A DNA stretch of 64,000 nt from Enoplolaimus lenunculus (taxonomy: Eukaryota > Nematoda > Enoplea > Enoplida > Thoracostomopsidae), in NCBI GenBank assembly GCA_030248215.1, contig JASANG010000244.1, forward strand, positions 302,685 to 366,684. The letters run 5' to 3'. The notes beneath the pieces were generated by a model. It made no database searches. It was not told where the DNA came from and saw nothing but the letters and a program-made list of their open reading frames with translations. Shown here one piece after another: positions 36,201 through 47,700 of this stretch; positions within the stretch are counted from its first letter, which is position 1; the number at the start of each line of letters is the position of its first letter. The translations under genes and the position numbers were made by a program.

Positions 36201-38211
36201 GGGCGGGCGGTCTCCTTCGTAGGTTGTTGTGCCTCAAAAAGTGCGTGTGATTATGTGCGTGAATTAACTCTTCCTGCCCTTACCAACGGTACTGATAACC
36301 AATTAAACCAATAGAGCGTCCGGAATTTTTGTCGATAAATATTGAACTGATTCATGACGTGGCTCGCGTTCGGAGCGGCGAGCGTTTTTGATTCGTACAA
36401 CATTTCTTCGGCGATTCGTTGGCACCAATCGATAGGAACCATCCAGTGAACCGATGATGCTTTACATCTCTGAAATGTTACAGTTGAGTACTGGTTTGTT
36501 GCGTTGTTATATTAAAATGATCTGTCAAGGCACGGGCCAGATATTTGGTTTACGTTTTGGCGTAGACCTATGTTTACGTTTTAATAAATGTTTAGGAAAG
36601 CTTTAGGAGAGGTATTTGAAAATATTTGACGACTTCCAAGCGGGGCTAAAACATTTTTAAGGGGCAGGCAAAAGATTCTTAATAGCTCAGCCCATGTGGT
36701 CTAATGACAAAAACTGCGTCGCAAGATATTATGCTAGAAAATTAGTTTGTGATTTCATCAACAGCGATTCGAACGCAGTATATTCTAGTAACCAACTCAA
36801 AATTAAGACATCAACTTTGCTGGAGAACCATGTAAAGATTTCATATAACCTGATTTATAAGATATATATGAACCCTTTTGTAGACTGTGGCAACGTTTTC
36901 TATGGTGGGCTGAGCTTACCTTGACCTGCTCTAGCGACAAGTCCAACGCACTAGCTTGAACATTTCAAACCAACGCCTTTTATTCGCTTTGTTCCACTCA
37001 AATACCTCATATATTTCTTTCTCTTTTTCAGTCATCAATCCAGTTGCGACAATGTGATCCATGCGCGGAAATCGTTTTCGAACACGAGTCGAGACGTCTC
37101 TCCAAGACAGCACACACGCGAGCACCAAGTAGCGAGCCATCGTTCGCCGGGTCAGCCGAGATTGGCGATCGTTTCCAGGTATGATAAAGTTGATCCAGCA
37201 ACACAGATCGTCTGGCCATGCAAGCGATTTGAATTGATCCCAGTATCTTAAAATATTAGGCAGTGAAATTAATGACATAGCTACCCTTTTGCTTGTTTAC
37301 GACTACTTTTTCTGGAGGACAACTGAAAGATTTGAACAACGTAAAAATTTCAAAAAACTTTAAGCACATATCATAAGGTAAGTCGTGCGGCAACAATCCT
37401 GTTATAGTCTTTTATAAACCTGTGGTATCAATTGTCGCGAGTTTGGTGGTGAGATGCGTGGTATTCAAACACGGGCTCTTTTACACTATTCCCGCTGCAG
37501 GCTCAGACTCAGGCCTGTAACCAACCCACTTGGCTAAGGGGCCATTTTTCAGGAGGGCATACAAGAGTTTCCAACAAGCAAGGTTGAAAATATCCTAGGG
37601 TGGCAGAAATTCTTTCAGGAGGGCCAGAGCCCCCGTCGTGTCTCGCATCTAGTTAGGCGTTCGCGTTTAGACTCTGGCATAGGCTTATTATTAACTTTTG
37701 GACAAGACTTTACTTAAGCTCAAGCCTGAGCGTAAACCTTAGCATGAGCGACCTAAACCTAAACCTAAGCCTGAGAATGCTTAATTAACATGAAATCGAT
37801 TTTAAAATGAACTTGTATCAGACATGTATATATGAGTTTTTCGGCATAATTGATAAAAATATTGTGAATGAGCCGCACTATTAGCTAAATGTCGTGCGCC
37901 ATGAAGCTATTAAAATAAACATTAGCGTGAACGCTTCAAAGCCCAATGAATACTACTAACCTACTAACCATAGAATAGACGTAAAATCCAAGCAAATACG
38001 TAATTGGCAACCGGTCAATATAGCGTTCGAACGCTAAAATGACTAAATTCATCTTTGTCTGTTGTTCTTCATTTAGCGTAAATCGATAAACAAAACTAAT
38101 CACAAAATAAATCACGTAAAATGCGCATAATTCCCGGTAGACAACACGCCATAGACTACCACGCCATCGAAATATTAAACCGAAAAAGCTACCGCCGTGA
38201 TAAACTGTCAT
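33291..38211 (-). CDS. Bestrophin-family chloride channel
   Basis: Exons are 37961-38211, 36952-37246, 36284-36469, about 35416-35717, 34133-34263 and 33291-33746. Exons 1-3 join in phase to give 244 residues. Family landmarks in order: RWRGSLWRVVYRE at the N-terminus; the pore/neck helix PITYLLGFYV followed by DQFKSLAWPDD; RFPRMDHIVATGLMT; SVPLxYTQV across exons 3-4; and FYVGWLKVGQYIMHPFGEDD with the acidic GEDDDDFE calcium-clasp motif. Bestrophins form pentameric, calcium-gated anion channels in the plasma membrane. The tail is Arg/Ser-rich (RGSRRRVSRAIRTISRG) and a likely regulated cytoplasmic region. Exon 4 to 5 does not close: the good donor (TAC|GTGAAA) is one base out of phase with exon 5 (DAFIYMNEPKLLHT). 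A poor donor at 35435 would fit. The start is the ATG at 38211, with the family's usual N-terminal spacing. Confidence 0.93.
34388..34465. mobile_element. MITE fragment, CCCGTAGCCA family, in a bestrophin intron
   Basis: It starts CCCGTAGCCAGCACC and breaks off after about 80 bp. Other fragments of the family lie at 32776-32910, 36600-36690 and 37540-37640, the last two also in bestrophin introns. Confidence 0.5.
37436..37535 (-). repeat. tRNA-like repeat fragment
   Basis: On the minus strand it has an A box (TTAGCCAAGTGGGTTGG) and a B box (GTGTTTGAATACC) with a class-II-like spacing. The acceptor stem does not close. A weaker relative (AGAGCCCGCGACCTC) is near 41790-41830. Confidence 0.4.
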
Positions 38212-38400
38212 GGTAAGCTATTTTCAATTAAAATTTGATTTCAATATTGACTGAAGTTTGCTTAAATTTTAAATTTAATTGTTTTTAAAAATAATGTTGT
38301 CGAAACAAGTAATAAGGTTATTACTATCTACCGTTGACCAGTTGTAGTACTTGATTAGTGCAATAGCAAGAAGGTTATAAGTGATTTTCGTGTAAACAAA

Positions 38401-38592
38401 GGTCCGTATAACGATCAGGGTCAGAACATTTTTCTGCGGGACTACAATGAAGTGACCTTAAGCTTTAGACTATTTTTTGTTTAGGCTTAGGTATGAGCTC
38501 ATTCTTACTCTAAGGCTTAGGCTTTAGACTTAGTCTTCATTTATAGGAATATGCTTATACTACTACAACCGCCCATTTTATATATTGGCCAA
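38401..38592. mobile_element. Telomere-repeat MITE, diverged
   Basis: It runs from GTCCGTATAACGATCAGGG to CCATTTTATATATTGGCC, with CTAAGGCTTAGGCTTTAG inside. It lies between the head-to-head bestrophin and plus-strand genes, where it could sit in a shared promoter region. Confidence 0.6.
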
Positions 38593-38715
38593 GAAAACTA
38601 TCCCCTTTAATTTACTATACTTTTGTTTATGCTGACATAGTGAGTAGATGTAGCACGCAGTTGTACAGGCATCTTTTTGCAAATATGCGTATTTCTCACA
38701 AAGAAAAAATATAAA

Positions 38716-39287
38716 ATGCATAGAAAAATTAAGATAATTCAAAATCGTACAAACCTAGTAAATCTATTTCGATTATCCACTTTATTTCCACAATTTTAGT
38801 TACAGCCGCCTGATTACTTTCTGCCCAATCTAAAACAAACAAGCTCCTTGTATCCAGTTAGTGGTAGGTTCGGTTAGAAAAGATTTACAATAGCCTAAAA
38901 GCATGATTCTAAACCTAAAGCGTAAGCTTAAGTCTAAGCGTTAAGCACAAGCCAAATCGCATGCCTAAAGTCTGCATTTACGCTTACCGGTTTCTATCTC
39001 CCCCAGTGTCCATGTCTCTCAGTGGACAGACACCGAATAATTGACATGAGCAATTTTTGCTTGATATGTAAAACAAACTTTCATTCACAGATGGAAGTAT
39101 TTTTGAGATGCTAAATCAAACAACTACTGGTTTAAAAGCAAAACCTATTAAGAAGCGATTCGCCGAGATTCATTCAGAAAAAAACCAAACAACTGGGGCG
39201 ACAATAACAGCAAGAAACGCACTTAAGGCGAGACAACTTAATATTTTAAGCTGCCAGAAGCAACTTGCATTAATAAACAGACAGTAA
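38716..39287 (+). CDS. Three-exon gene of unknown function (about 100 residues as modelled)
   Basis: Exons are 38716-38757, 38800-38863 and 39091-39287 (303 nt in all). The acceptors are CAATTTTAG and TCATTCACAG, and both junctions agree in phase (CTA|TTA and G|AT). Residues read MHRKIKIIQNRTNL, then LQPPDYFLPNLKQTSSLYP, then GSIFEMLNQTTTGLKAK and a basic C-terminal region (KKRFAEIHSEKNQ). No leader or known domain. Intron 1 is only 42 nt. The gene runs divergently from bestrophin, about 500 bp away. Near its stop a second open frame begins (39242-39478), so the true C-terminus may be longer. The ATG used may be internal. Confidence 0.42.
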
Positions 39288-39478
39288 ACGAGAGAAAAGT
39301 ACGTTTTAGGTTAAAAAATAATTTGGCCAAAAACGAAGCTTACACGAACCGGGCAACGGTGAAATCCCACGGAAAAGTCGATTTTAGACCATTTTTACGT
39401 TTAAACCCGAAATTAGCCAGCCAAAAATATACCTCAGGGCCTTTCGCTGTTTCGGTTTACTTGGTTTTTAGGCTTTGA
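39242..39478 (+). CDS. Open frame overlapping and extending the previous exon
   Basis: 78 codons are open in a second frame, with strongly coding-like sequence (NERKVRFRLKNNLAKNEAY, KSHGKVDFRPFLRLN) and no ATG. It overlaps the last 46 nt of the 39091 exon. It may be a continuation reached by splicing, or the two frames may be one exon split by an indel in the assembly. Confidence 0.3.
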   Translation, partial: YFKLPEATCINKQTVNERKVRFRLKNNLAKNEAYTNRATVKSHGKVDFRPFLRLNPKLASQKYTSGPFAVSVYLVFRL

Positions 39479-40062
39479 TTCCCAGAATTAATAAGACAAC
39501 AAACCACAAGGGACGCTAACAAATAGCCGATTTTGGTTAGATTTATGACCACATAACCAGCATGTGGCCGGCGATAGGTCTGTGCTCAAAGATATATTTG
39601 ATTAAATCTTGTGTTACCAAAAATTGATTTTGTCGGAATTTGTAGAAATGAAAGCAAAATTGAAACTTGGCAGTAGCCTACACAAAACTAATTAATACTG
39701 AAAACACATGACAGACTGTAGATGAAATGGATGATATCGGTGTATGTATGTGCACGGTAAAATGAGCTCATTTTTGCGCTTAGGCTTTTATGTTTAGGCT
39801 TCGAATTAGGAATATGCTTATACGACTGTTACAGCCCTGTTTTATACATTAGCCCAAATTTCGAAGTTTCTCGGTTAATTTAACTTTCTGTTTTATATTA
39901 ACCAATATTTGTGGCACTGTATCTATGATTTCAAGAAGGTACATTGGCTGTACACATAAATATGTTCAAATTCAATCTATAAGCATACATCATAACTGTG
40001 TACAAGAAATAAAAAACAAGCTAATAAAATCGTTTATCGGTTAACACAGTAACATTTTTCAG

Positions 40063-40113
40063 CTTATGAAACCCTGCCATTAGCAGATAGATTTTGCCTG
40101 TCACATGCTTTCG
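40063..40113 (+). CDS. Candidate small internal exon
   Basis: The acceptor is AACATTTTTCAG, the open frame reads YETLPLADRFCLSHAF, and the donor is TTCG|GTATGT. It enters with two bases and leaves with one. Splice sites are good but the exon is too short to be sure. It could belong to the same plus-strand gene as 38.7 kb. Confidence 0.25.
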
Positions 40114-40246
40114 GTATGTAGCTGCCGCATTTAATGCCATTAAATTTGTAAATTTCATTTGGAGTACATGACTCGATAAGTTCTACCTCCCACACCGTTT
40201 ATTCTTAAAATGTTTGTAGCTCAAATCGTCAGGTTTTGATAAGTAT

Positions 40247-40650
40247 TGTAGTTAATAAGAGAGGAGTCCCCATTTTGAGTCCAAATCAATAGGAGTCCGT
40301 ATCCCTAATGTAAAAGTCGGTAAGCAGATAAACTCTCTAAACCTAAACGGCCTAATTAGCATATAAACGTCAATTATTCCATATTGCAGTGCATAAATGA
40401 ATCCAGCACCAAATACAGTTGAGTTCGAAACATTAAAGCATACTTAAAATATTTAAGTGCATTCTTAAATATAACCTTGCATTATCGCTCGAGGTGTTGA
40501 TACATGACAAATAAACGTTTGTATAATTCAACGAATTGTTGAAATACCGGATATATATCAGTAACGAAGGGTGGATTAAAAATAAATAACAGTCTGTAAC
40601 CGAATAACAGGGAGGATTGCTTTAATAAATTCCAGTCCCCCTCACTACAC
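40247..40650. mobile_element. MITE, GACCCGAATAAGAG family
   Basis: It holds the family blocks GTCCCCATTTTGAGTCC, TAGGAGTCCGTATCCC and CAGTCCCCCTCACTAC. A telomere-repeat MITE fragment (CCTAAGCCTAAGC to ATCTTTACATAGGTCCC) follows at about 40655-40770. Confidence 0.65.
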
Positions 40651-41026
40651 TAAGCGTAAAAATGAGTTTATACCTAAGCCTAAGCAAAAAAAACAAAAAA
40701 TTAGCCTAACACTTAAGCTTTACAGTTCCGCAGAAAAACGTTCCGGTCCCCGATCTTTACATAGGTCCCAACTGTACACAAAAGAAAGTCGATGGTACCT
40801 CGCTAAATATACGCCAAAAATAGAGCTGATAACAGCGACCGGGTGTCCTTGTCGCAGGAAAACGTCATCGGAACAACTTATTCGTGTATTTAAGACCTTT
40901 GTTAATTCGACAGTTATACAGGTCTTAAATCGCATCAAGTTTTTGTTTCCGTAATTCAAAAACTTTGTCTAGAAGTCATCGTATCGAGGAGCCTCAAAGC
41001 GGATTTTAAAATTGGTAAAAAGATGA

Positions 41027-41242
41027 GTTTGCCGCAAAATTATTGTATATTTTGACCGTGGCACTCAGCAAACAAATGAAGCTTCAAACTCAAAACCAAT
41101 TGCAGACTACTTCAGCCAAATTTTAAACGCAACATTTCAACAATTAAACTTGTGTTACGATGGCATTCAGATGATCGATGCTCGAGTAGACTGTCAACTC
41201 CGTGGACGATTTTTCACTGCGTATTGTTTCTATGTATTGTAG
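41027..41242 (+). CDS. Unidentified coding exon
   Basis: 72 open codons with clear protein-like composition (ADYFSQILNATFQQLNLCYD, MIDARVDCQLRGRF) end at TAG. An acceptor inside the frame (GGCACTCAG at 41069) would start it at QTNEASNSK. A possible preceding exon (40973-41014, KSSYRGASKRILKL, donor GTAAAA) joins it in phase 0. A family was not recognised. It may be the 3' end of a plus-strand gene that begins near 38.7 kb. Confidence 0.35.
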   Translation, partial: VCRKIIVYFDRGTQQTNEASNSKPIADYFSQILNATFQQLNLCYDGIQMIDARVDCQLRGRFFTAYCFYVL

Positions 41243-42319
41243 TTTGAACTTTGGCCCCGTGTAAACATCATTTGCGTAACGTGTTTCTCTACATAACCAC
41301 AATATAGTACGCTTAAGCTTTAGACTAATTTTATGCTTAGGCTTAGGAATATGATTATACTGCCGGCACGGCCTTGTTCAATACATTTGCGGAACTTTGT
41401 TGTTCATGATGCAAAACCAACAAAATTTACCAAAATGGTTTCAATGTCACAAAAGTTGTGTTGCAAAAATTTCGCTCAAACGTAGTCTTTACACACAATT
41501 TTATTCATCAATTAAAGTCAACACGCGCGTTTATCAAGATGGTAAAGATTCGCCCAAAGAAATTAGTTGATTTTTTACATTTGGGTTTCTGCCACCGAAG
41601 CCTGGTTCACCATATTTGCAAAAAATTATTCATCAACGAGAAATCAATGGCAGTTTGACAAGAGAATATTGCAAAATGTGACAGAAATGTCAGCATGTAC
41701 TGGAAAACGGCAAAAATTTTAAATTCAATATAGAAGCATTGTTGAACAATGATTTAAAATTCTGGTGAAGACGTATTTATACCATGAGGGGTGGGTCATA
41801 ATGAAGGTCATTGAGGTCGCGGGCTCTTGTCCACTGACTTCAAAGACATCGTGACGAGCGTTTCAAAAATGAAACTTTTGAATCGAAAAATATATTTTCA
41901 ATAACGTTTTTCATCAACGCTTTTTGAGACTCTGCAATACAAATCGGCCTCAAGGCTCGGTCAGGTCATGACACGATACTGTATAAGCATGCTCCCCTCG
42001 TGGACGTGCCAATCACCGCGGTGTTCTGAGTGTCTTAACGGTATATTTTCCTGCGAAAGGCCAAATTCAGCATATCGAAAGGGATAATGTTTGAAATAAG
42101 TCAAGGAAACCGAACAGGTGCTAATGCAAACAACTTTTTAATTTTTGTGAAATTTAATTTTTTAACCACTTTGTAGCAAAGTTTGCCCAAAATTACAGTG
42201 AAACGATTTAAATCATTTTTGATTTTGAACAAATTGGCTATTAAGTTGCGAACATCGAAAAACACGGACCAAAGTCAGAGTTGCAACGCTATAATTGGAA
42301 CCAGTGGCTCTAACTTCGG

Positions 42320-42745
42320 CCCATGGCCCGTATTCTCAGATGTGTGTAGCACCTATCACCAGTTGGTCACAGGATTTATAACTTTCGAACCGGTGAATGC
42401 TGAGGCTGAAATTTTCGCACATTTTTCGAATTTGATTTGCACTACTCCTGTACTGATGTTGAGTTCAGCAACTGCAATAGTTGGCGAGTTTGAAAACCTT
42501 ATACTAACTGAAGATAGTTGCTGTACACATTTGAGAATACATGCCCATATTCTCAAATCCATTTAGCACCTATCACCAGTCAGTAACAGTTCAAACTAAC
42601 GCAATGGTGCAATTGCTGATCTTAATAAGCACAGTCGTAGAGTATATTGACTGCAATAAATGGGCCAAATTTCAAACCTCCCCATTGACTGACTCGAAGG
42701 TTACAAGACATATCAGCAACTGGTAATAAGTGCTACACACATTGG
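42320..42745. repeat. Two adjacent copies of a GCCCGTATTCTCA-ended element
   Basis: The blocks CCCGTATTCTCAGATGTG and TAGCACCTATCACCAGTTGG recur at about 42323 and 42540. Inverted versions are at 42520-42550 and 42705-42745 (AATACGGGC end). A third copy lies at 47040-47270 in a collagen intron (CCCGTATTCTCAGAGGTGCG). It looks like a MITE family; protein-like frames here are fortuitous. Confidence 0.6.
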
Positions 42746-42979
42746 AGAATACGGGCTCTCATGCTGATGGAGTCAAGTTAAAATTTAGAAAAATCGAACG
42801 CATTTAAATACAACTTTAAAGCAGATAAGCGCAAGGTAAAGAACTTTAATATTTACAATCGAAAAAAATCGTTAAGCTGCCAAAAACAGAAGCAATAAGA
42901 GTATAACACAATATTCACTAAACCTTATAATACAGCAACGGCTAGAAATACAACCCAAGGAAAGCCTAACGACACCTTC

Positions 42980-43051
42980 TTACAATTCTATGAATTTTAA
43001 AGCTTCCCGTATAATTTTTGACTTCTGCGATCTACACAACTTCAATTGCAA
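42980..43051 (-). CDS. Candidate short terminal exon
   Basis: After acceptor AATTGTTTTAG the frame reads LQLKLCRSQKSKIIREALKF and two more residues to a TAA, entering in phase 0. The acceptor and composition are good but the exon is short. No in-phase donor was found in the open frame upstream (43068-43352). Confidence 0.28.
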   Translation of the reverse strand: MQLKLCRSQKSKIIREALKFIEL

Positions 43052-43067
43052 CTAAAACAATTTAAAA

Positions 43068-43352
43068 TCAAATCAGCTTATTTAAAATAATCAAATCAAT
43101 TTTTTTATTGATAGTTTTCTTTTGCAAAATTGACTTGTGTCTCAAGGGAAAAGTGTGCGCAAAAAACCACCGCGTTTGGCATTGCGGTAAAGCTTTTTTA
43201 CTATACAATTGATTATATCGCGTTGGCATCATATGTTTTAAAATAAAAATCAGGTTTTTTGACCACCAATACCGGCCATAAACGAAAACAAGTAGAAGAA
43301 AAAATAATATTCCTATAACCTTTTTACAACCCCCGTAAAAATAACCGAAATT
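43068..43352 (-). CDS. Open frame with a membrane segment, possible exon
   Basis: 94 codons are open. Near the start is a hydrophobic run (VIGILFFLLLVFVYG) followed by RYWWSKNLIFILKHMMP, like an N-terminal anchor. A donor-like A|GTAAAA after QLY would end it early. No known family, and no start was found. Length and the anchor are the only evidence. Confidence 0.25.
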   Translation of the reverse strand, partial: NFGYFYGGCKKVIGILFFLLLVFVYGRYWWSKNLIFILKHMMPTRYNQLYSKKALPQCQTRWFFAHTFPLRHKSILQKKTINKKIDLIILNKLI

Positions 43353-43554
43353 CTACGTTTTTAATAATTATTATTTTCTATTTATAAATTAAGGAATTTT
43401 TCAACATCATCAGAAATTCTGAAATCTTGATTGCTATTTTGCGATTTTTACGGAACCAAAAAACTGCTTAAATGAATACCAGTATAAGTGGTTGGGTTTC
43501 AAAGCATAGGCATGGAAGTGGCTTATCGAGGTTAATTTTAATGGGGATCATAGT

Positions 43555-43890
43555 GCTACCGCAGGTGAAAAATATAGCAGCCGGAGGTTAAGCGAAATAA
43601 GGCAGTTAAACTGATGTTTAATTCGATAATTTTAGCAAAAATCTGTAAGGTGTAGTAAAATGTTTTGATTTTACGCTTATTTTTTTACAAAATATCAGCA
43701 ATTTTTTCGTCATAATTGCACCAAAACTTAAGACAAATTCGCACTAAACAAATAAATTTTATAAAATTCCGCAAAATATCACTTATCGAAATTGCCCGAA
43801 CCTCAGACAGAAATTCTACAGGAGCCAAAGTAGTAGGCTGATTTTCTGCCGGGGACAAAGTAAGACGCAGACCTCCAGTTGCATCATTTT
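43555..43890. mobile_element. hAT-like MITE, CAGGGTGCAACC family, left end worn
   Basis: Contains GCAGGTGAAAAATATAGCAG at the left and GCAGACCTCCAGTTGCATC at the right. Interior layout is as in the copies at 1452 and 13149. Confidence 0.6.
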
Positions 43891-44526
43891 CACAATGCAT
43901 GATAAACTAACGTAAGCGCCTTTGCACGAATGATTTTAAGCCTAAACTTATTCTTTGATGAAACCGCAACGGTACCCAAAATACGTATATACCAACCTGC
44001 GGTTCCCACTTTAAAAATATAGATTGATCAGTGCAATTTTTTAACTGAAAATTTGTTGATTTTACGTCAAATAATTTACTATTTGCATGCTATGGTTTTG
44101 AAATAATTTATACCCATTGTGTAGATTGAGATATCATTATATATAACCAAGTCTGATTTAAATAAGCCACTAACGCTTATGGCAAAAAAAACAAGCATAC
44201 CAGAGATAGATTTAGTCTCGTATGCGTTTGTTTTACTTAACTGTTCCAAAGCACAATATTTTTTCCCTATAAACCGCTTGTTAATTTACAAATGTGTTTT
44301 TTCCAATGCTAAAAAATGTCGCAATTATCCTGTCCTAATTGCAACCTATTAATAACATTGAAAGTTAAATTTTGGTAAATTGTTTGCCAAAAGTCATCAG
44401 CTGAGTTTTTGAAACCAAACTATTTGCTAAGCAATTACTTAACCGATCCGATGTATCGCTTCTAAATGCATACATAAGTAAAAATTGAACAAATCCAATT
44501 ATCATCAACTAACATATACACACATA

Positions 44527-44665
44527 GGCCCGTAGCCAAGGGGGGGCAGGGGCTACAATATTAGCCCCCCTAGAAAATTTTCAGCGTTGCTTGTAACTCA
44601 TTGAAAATCTTTGAATGCCCCTGCTGAAAATTTTTTAGCCTCCGTAGGAAGGTGAGGTGGCTACG
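44527..44665. mobile_element. MITE, CCCGTAGCCA family, just downstream of the collagen gene
   Basis: It runs from GCCCGTAGCCAAGGGGG to GGTGGCTACGTGCC, with CCCCTAGAAAATTTTCAGCG inside. It starts about 55 bp beyond the collagen stop codon. Confidence 0.65.
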
Positions 44666-44719
44666 TGCCTGAGACATAAATTTATATACGTATATTAAAA
44701 GAAATTAAACAAGAATGGT

Positions 44720-47700
44720 TTATTCTTCCAAGTTTTCTTCATTTTCATTATCCTCGTCACTATTGTCGTCGTCAGGAGTATCATCTCTTAAAGGTGCGAA
44801 CCCTCTAGAGTGCTCGTACTCTTGCATCGGTGAAGGAGAATACACCCCATCCTGATGATATCGGTCAAACAACTCCTGATACTGGTCACTTCTGTGGTCT
44901 CCATTCAGCACATCATTTGCCTCAAACTCAGACTGTCCATTTTTGTCATACTCTTCAGAATGTAAATTTTTAGGTCTATACCGGCGTTTTGAAAACGAAA
45001 CAACGCCAAGTTGAGGGTAGCCACCAGAAGTTGGAGATTGAGGTTGATAGCCAAAATTTGTGCTTGTTTGGGGAACCTGGTTGTAGGTCGTTTGAGGAAC
45101 TTGATTGTAGGTCGGTTGAGGAACTTGATTGTAGGTCGGTTGAGGATCTTGGTTGTAGGTCGGTTGAGGATCTTGGTTGTAGGTTGGTTGAGGATCTTGG
45201 TTGTAGGTCGGTTGAGGATCTTGGTTGTAGGTCGGTTGAGGATCTTGGTTGTAGGTCGTTTGAGGAACTTGATTGTAGGTCGGTTGAGGATCTTGGTTGT
45301 AGGTCGGTTGACGATCTTGGTTGTAGGTCGTTTGAGGAACTTGGTTGTAGGTCGGTTGAGGAACTTGGTTGTAGGTTGGTGATACTGATGGCGGTAAACC
45401 GCCTGATAGGTATCCTGATGAGAGACTCTCGGCTGGGTCAGGGCCGTCATTGTATCCACGCTGTGGGCACGGACAATAAGTGGCGTCGCGGCCTGGGATC
45501 CCTGGAGGACCTGGATGTCCGGGTATTCCTGTTAGACCCGGTGTTCCTGCAAAATAGACAGAGGAAAGCAATTGGTATATTCATTAATTATATTTTGAGC
45601 ATTTTCTGTGTTAATGAGCAGGAATATTAATAAAGAAACGTTTAGCTACAGTAAAAACGCAAAAAAGTAACAAAGTTATGCATCTGGGAACATTGTACCA
45701 CAATGTTCATCGTGTAACAGAATTATATTATTTGCCAAAGTCATACCCGAAACGCAGTTTTTATAAAACAGAATTTGGAATAAATACTAAATTGAAAGTC
45801 AAAAAAGTTAAAAAATTTTAACGTTTTCTGATTTTACTGTGAAAGCTTGACCGAAAAAGGATAACGCACTTGGCTTGAATATTTTGAACATGCGATAAAG
45901 CTTAACAGGCGATAGTTTGTCAAAAGTTACCGTGCAGTTACCTGGTTGTCCAGGAGGTCCTGGAGCACCTTTTAACCCTGGAATCCTCAGTGCAAATTGC
46001 AATCCAGGGCGACCTCTTCGTCCCTGCCGTCCTGGTGGACCTGGCAAACCAGGAATTCCTGAAACAGCAGTTATAACTGTATACACATATATATTGTAGT
46101 GACCCGAATAACAGGAGGGGTGCCCGAATAAGAGGGGAGTGATATTTCTTTAGGCTGTCCAGATGGTACCCCTGTTATTCGGTTACGGACTGTTATTTAT
46201 TAACCCGGCCTCCGCCGCCCTTTGTTGCTGATATATGCGGTATTGTAACTATTCGTTGAATTAAGCATTTGTCTTGTATAAAAACGTGAGCGACAACGCA
46301 AGGTTATACTCAGCAATGTACTTTCAAAACTGAAGTATGCTTTAAAGATTCGAGCTCAAATTTATTTGGTCCTGGTGTCATTTATGCACTACAGTTAGGG
46401 ATGATTAATATTTATGTACTCTATTTATGGTTCAGGGACTCTATCCGCTTACGGACACTTATCGAAATATATAAGCATCTGCGCAAAAAATTTAGGCAAG
46501 TAATAGCCAATGTTGAACTGGACACAGGAAAATGATTAAGGGCCTAAATGTACTCGAGCTAAAAACCAATCGTCAAAATAGTTTGAGGTCATGCTACAAA
46601 TTGAACTGCAAAATGCGATTGAAAATGGTAGAAGCATTTACCTTTTTGACCTTTTCCGGCATGCACCGGTTTGCCTGGTGATCCTTTTTCTCCGGGTCGA
46701 CCTGGACGACCTTTGATTCCTGGACCACCTTTGTGTCCTGGATATCGATTTTTACCTAGAAATAAAATTATAAATTATTGTTAGTTTTGAAGTAGAATTT
46801 AAATAATTTTTATTGGTGATATCTTTTAATTAAACGATTATTTAGAATTTGAGAATTAACTAAAGTTAAAAGTAATTTTATCAACATTCTAAACACCGTT
46901 GTGTTTCAAAATATATTTGTTTTCATTTCATTCTTGCTTCAAGCCTCTTAAACTTTACCGCCAGCTTTTGAAATATACTTATCATTTGAAGTCATCTTTA
47001 TATAAAATCGTTATTCCGGCCAATCTGTAGATCACGGCCCGTATTCTCAGAGGTGCGTAGCACCTATCACCACTTCCTGATAACGTTTGAAACTTTCGGA
47101 CCAGTAAAGGTTGACGATCGAAAATTAGCGCAATTTTTGCTTAAGGTTTGCATTAATTCTGCATCAATTTTGAGATTTGCAATTGCAAAAGTTTGTTAGT
47201 ATATATCCATCGATACCTGGTGATAGGTGCTATACACATTTAAGAATTTGCGTCAGGCAACAATTTAGGCAGAGCCTACTGCCGAAATTGTAAGTCCGAG
47301 ACTGTGTACTAAAGCTTAAAAATGGCGAAAACTCTACAGACTATGACGATTTATCGGACGCGTTGTTTATTGCATGAGCGATCACTTCAAAATAAAAAAC
47401 ATCATAATTAACCAATAAAAGTACTTGTCAATTACCTGGAGACCCTGGCCTTCCGGGTGGTCCAGGTTTACCTTTGTGACCGTTTTGACCAGGTAGACCT
47501 TAAAATGATTACACACACATATAAATATATATATATATATATATTTAACTACAGTTAAAAACAGAGATAAAATTAAATAAACAACAATATGTTAGTAAAT
47601 TATTTGAACTTACATTTCCATTTGATTCATTAATAACGCTAAAAAAATGTTAAGCTTAAGATATTTCCGTTCAGTTATTTGAAAATGTGAAATATTAGAC

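Noticed and set aside
44905-45630. Other-frame ORFs over the collagen last exon (plus strand 213 aa, minus strand 184 aa)
   Set aside because: Shadows of the 24-bp repeat; the Gly-X-Y, YCPCP frame is the real one.
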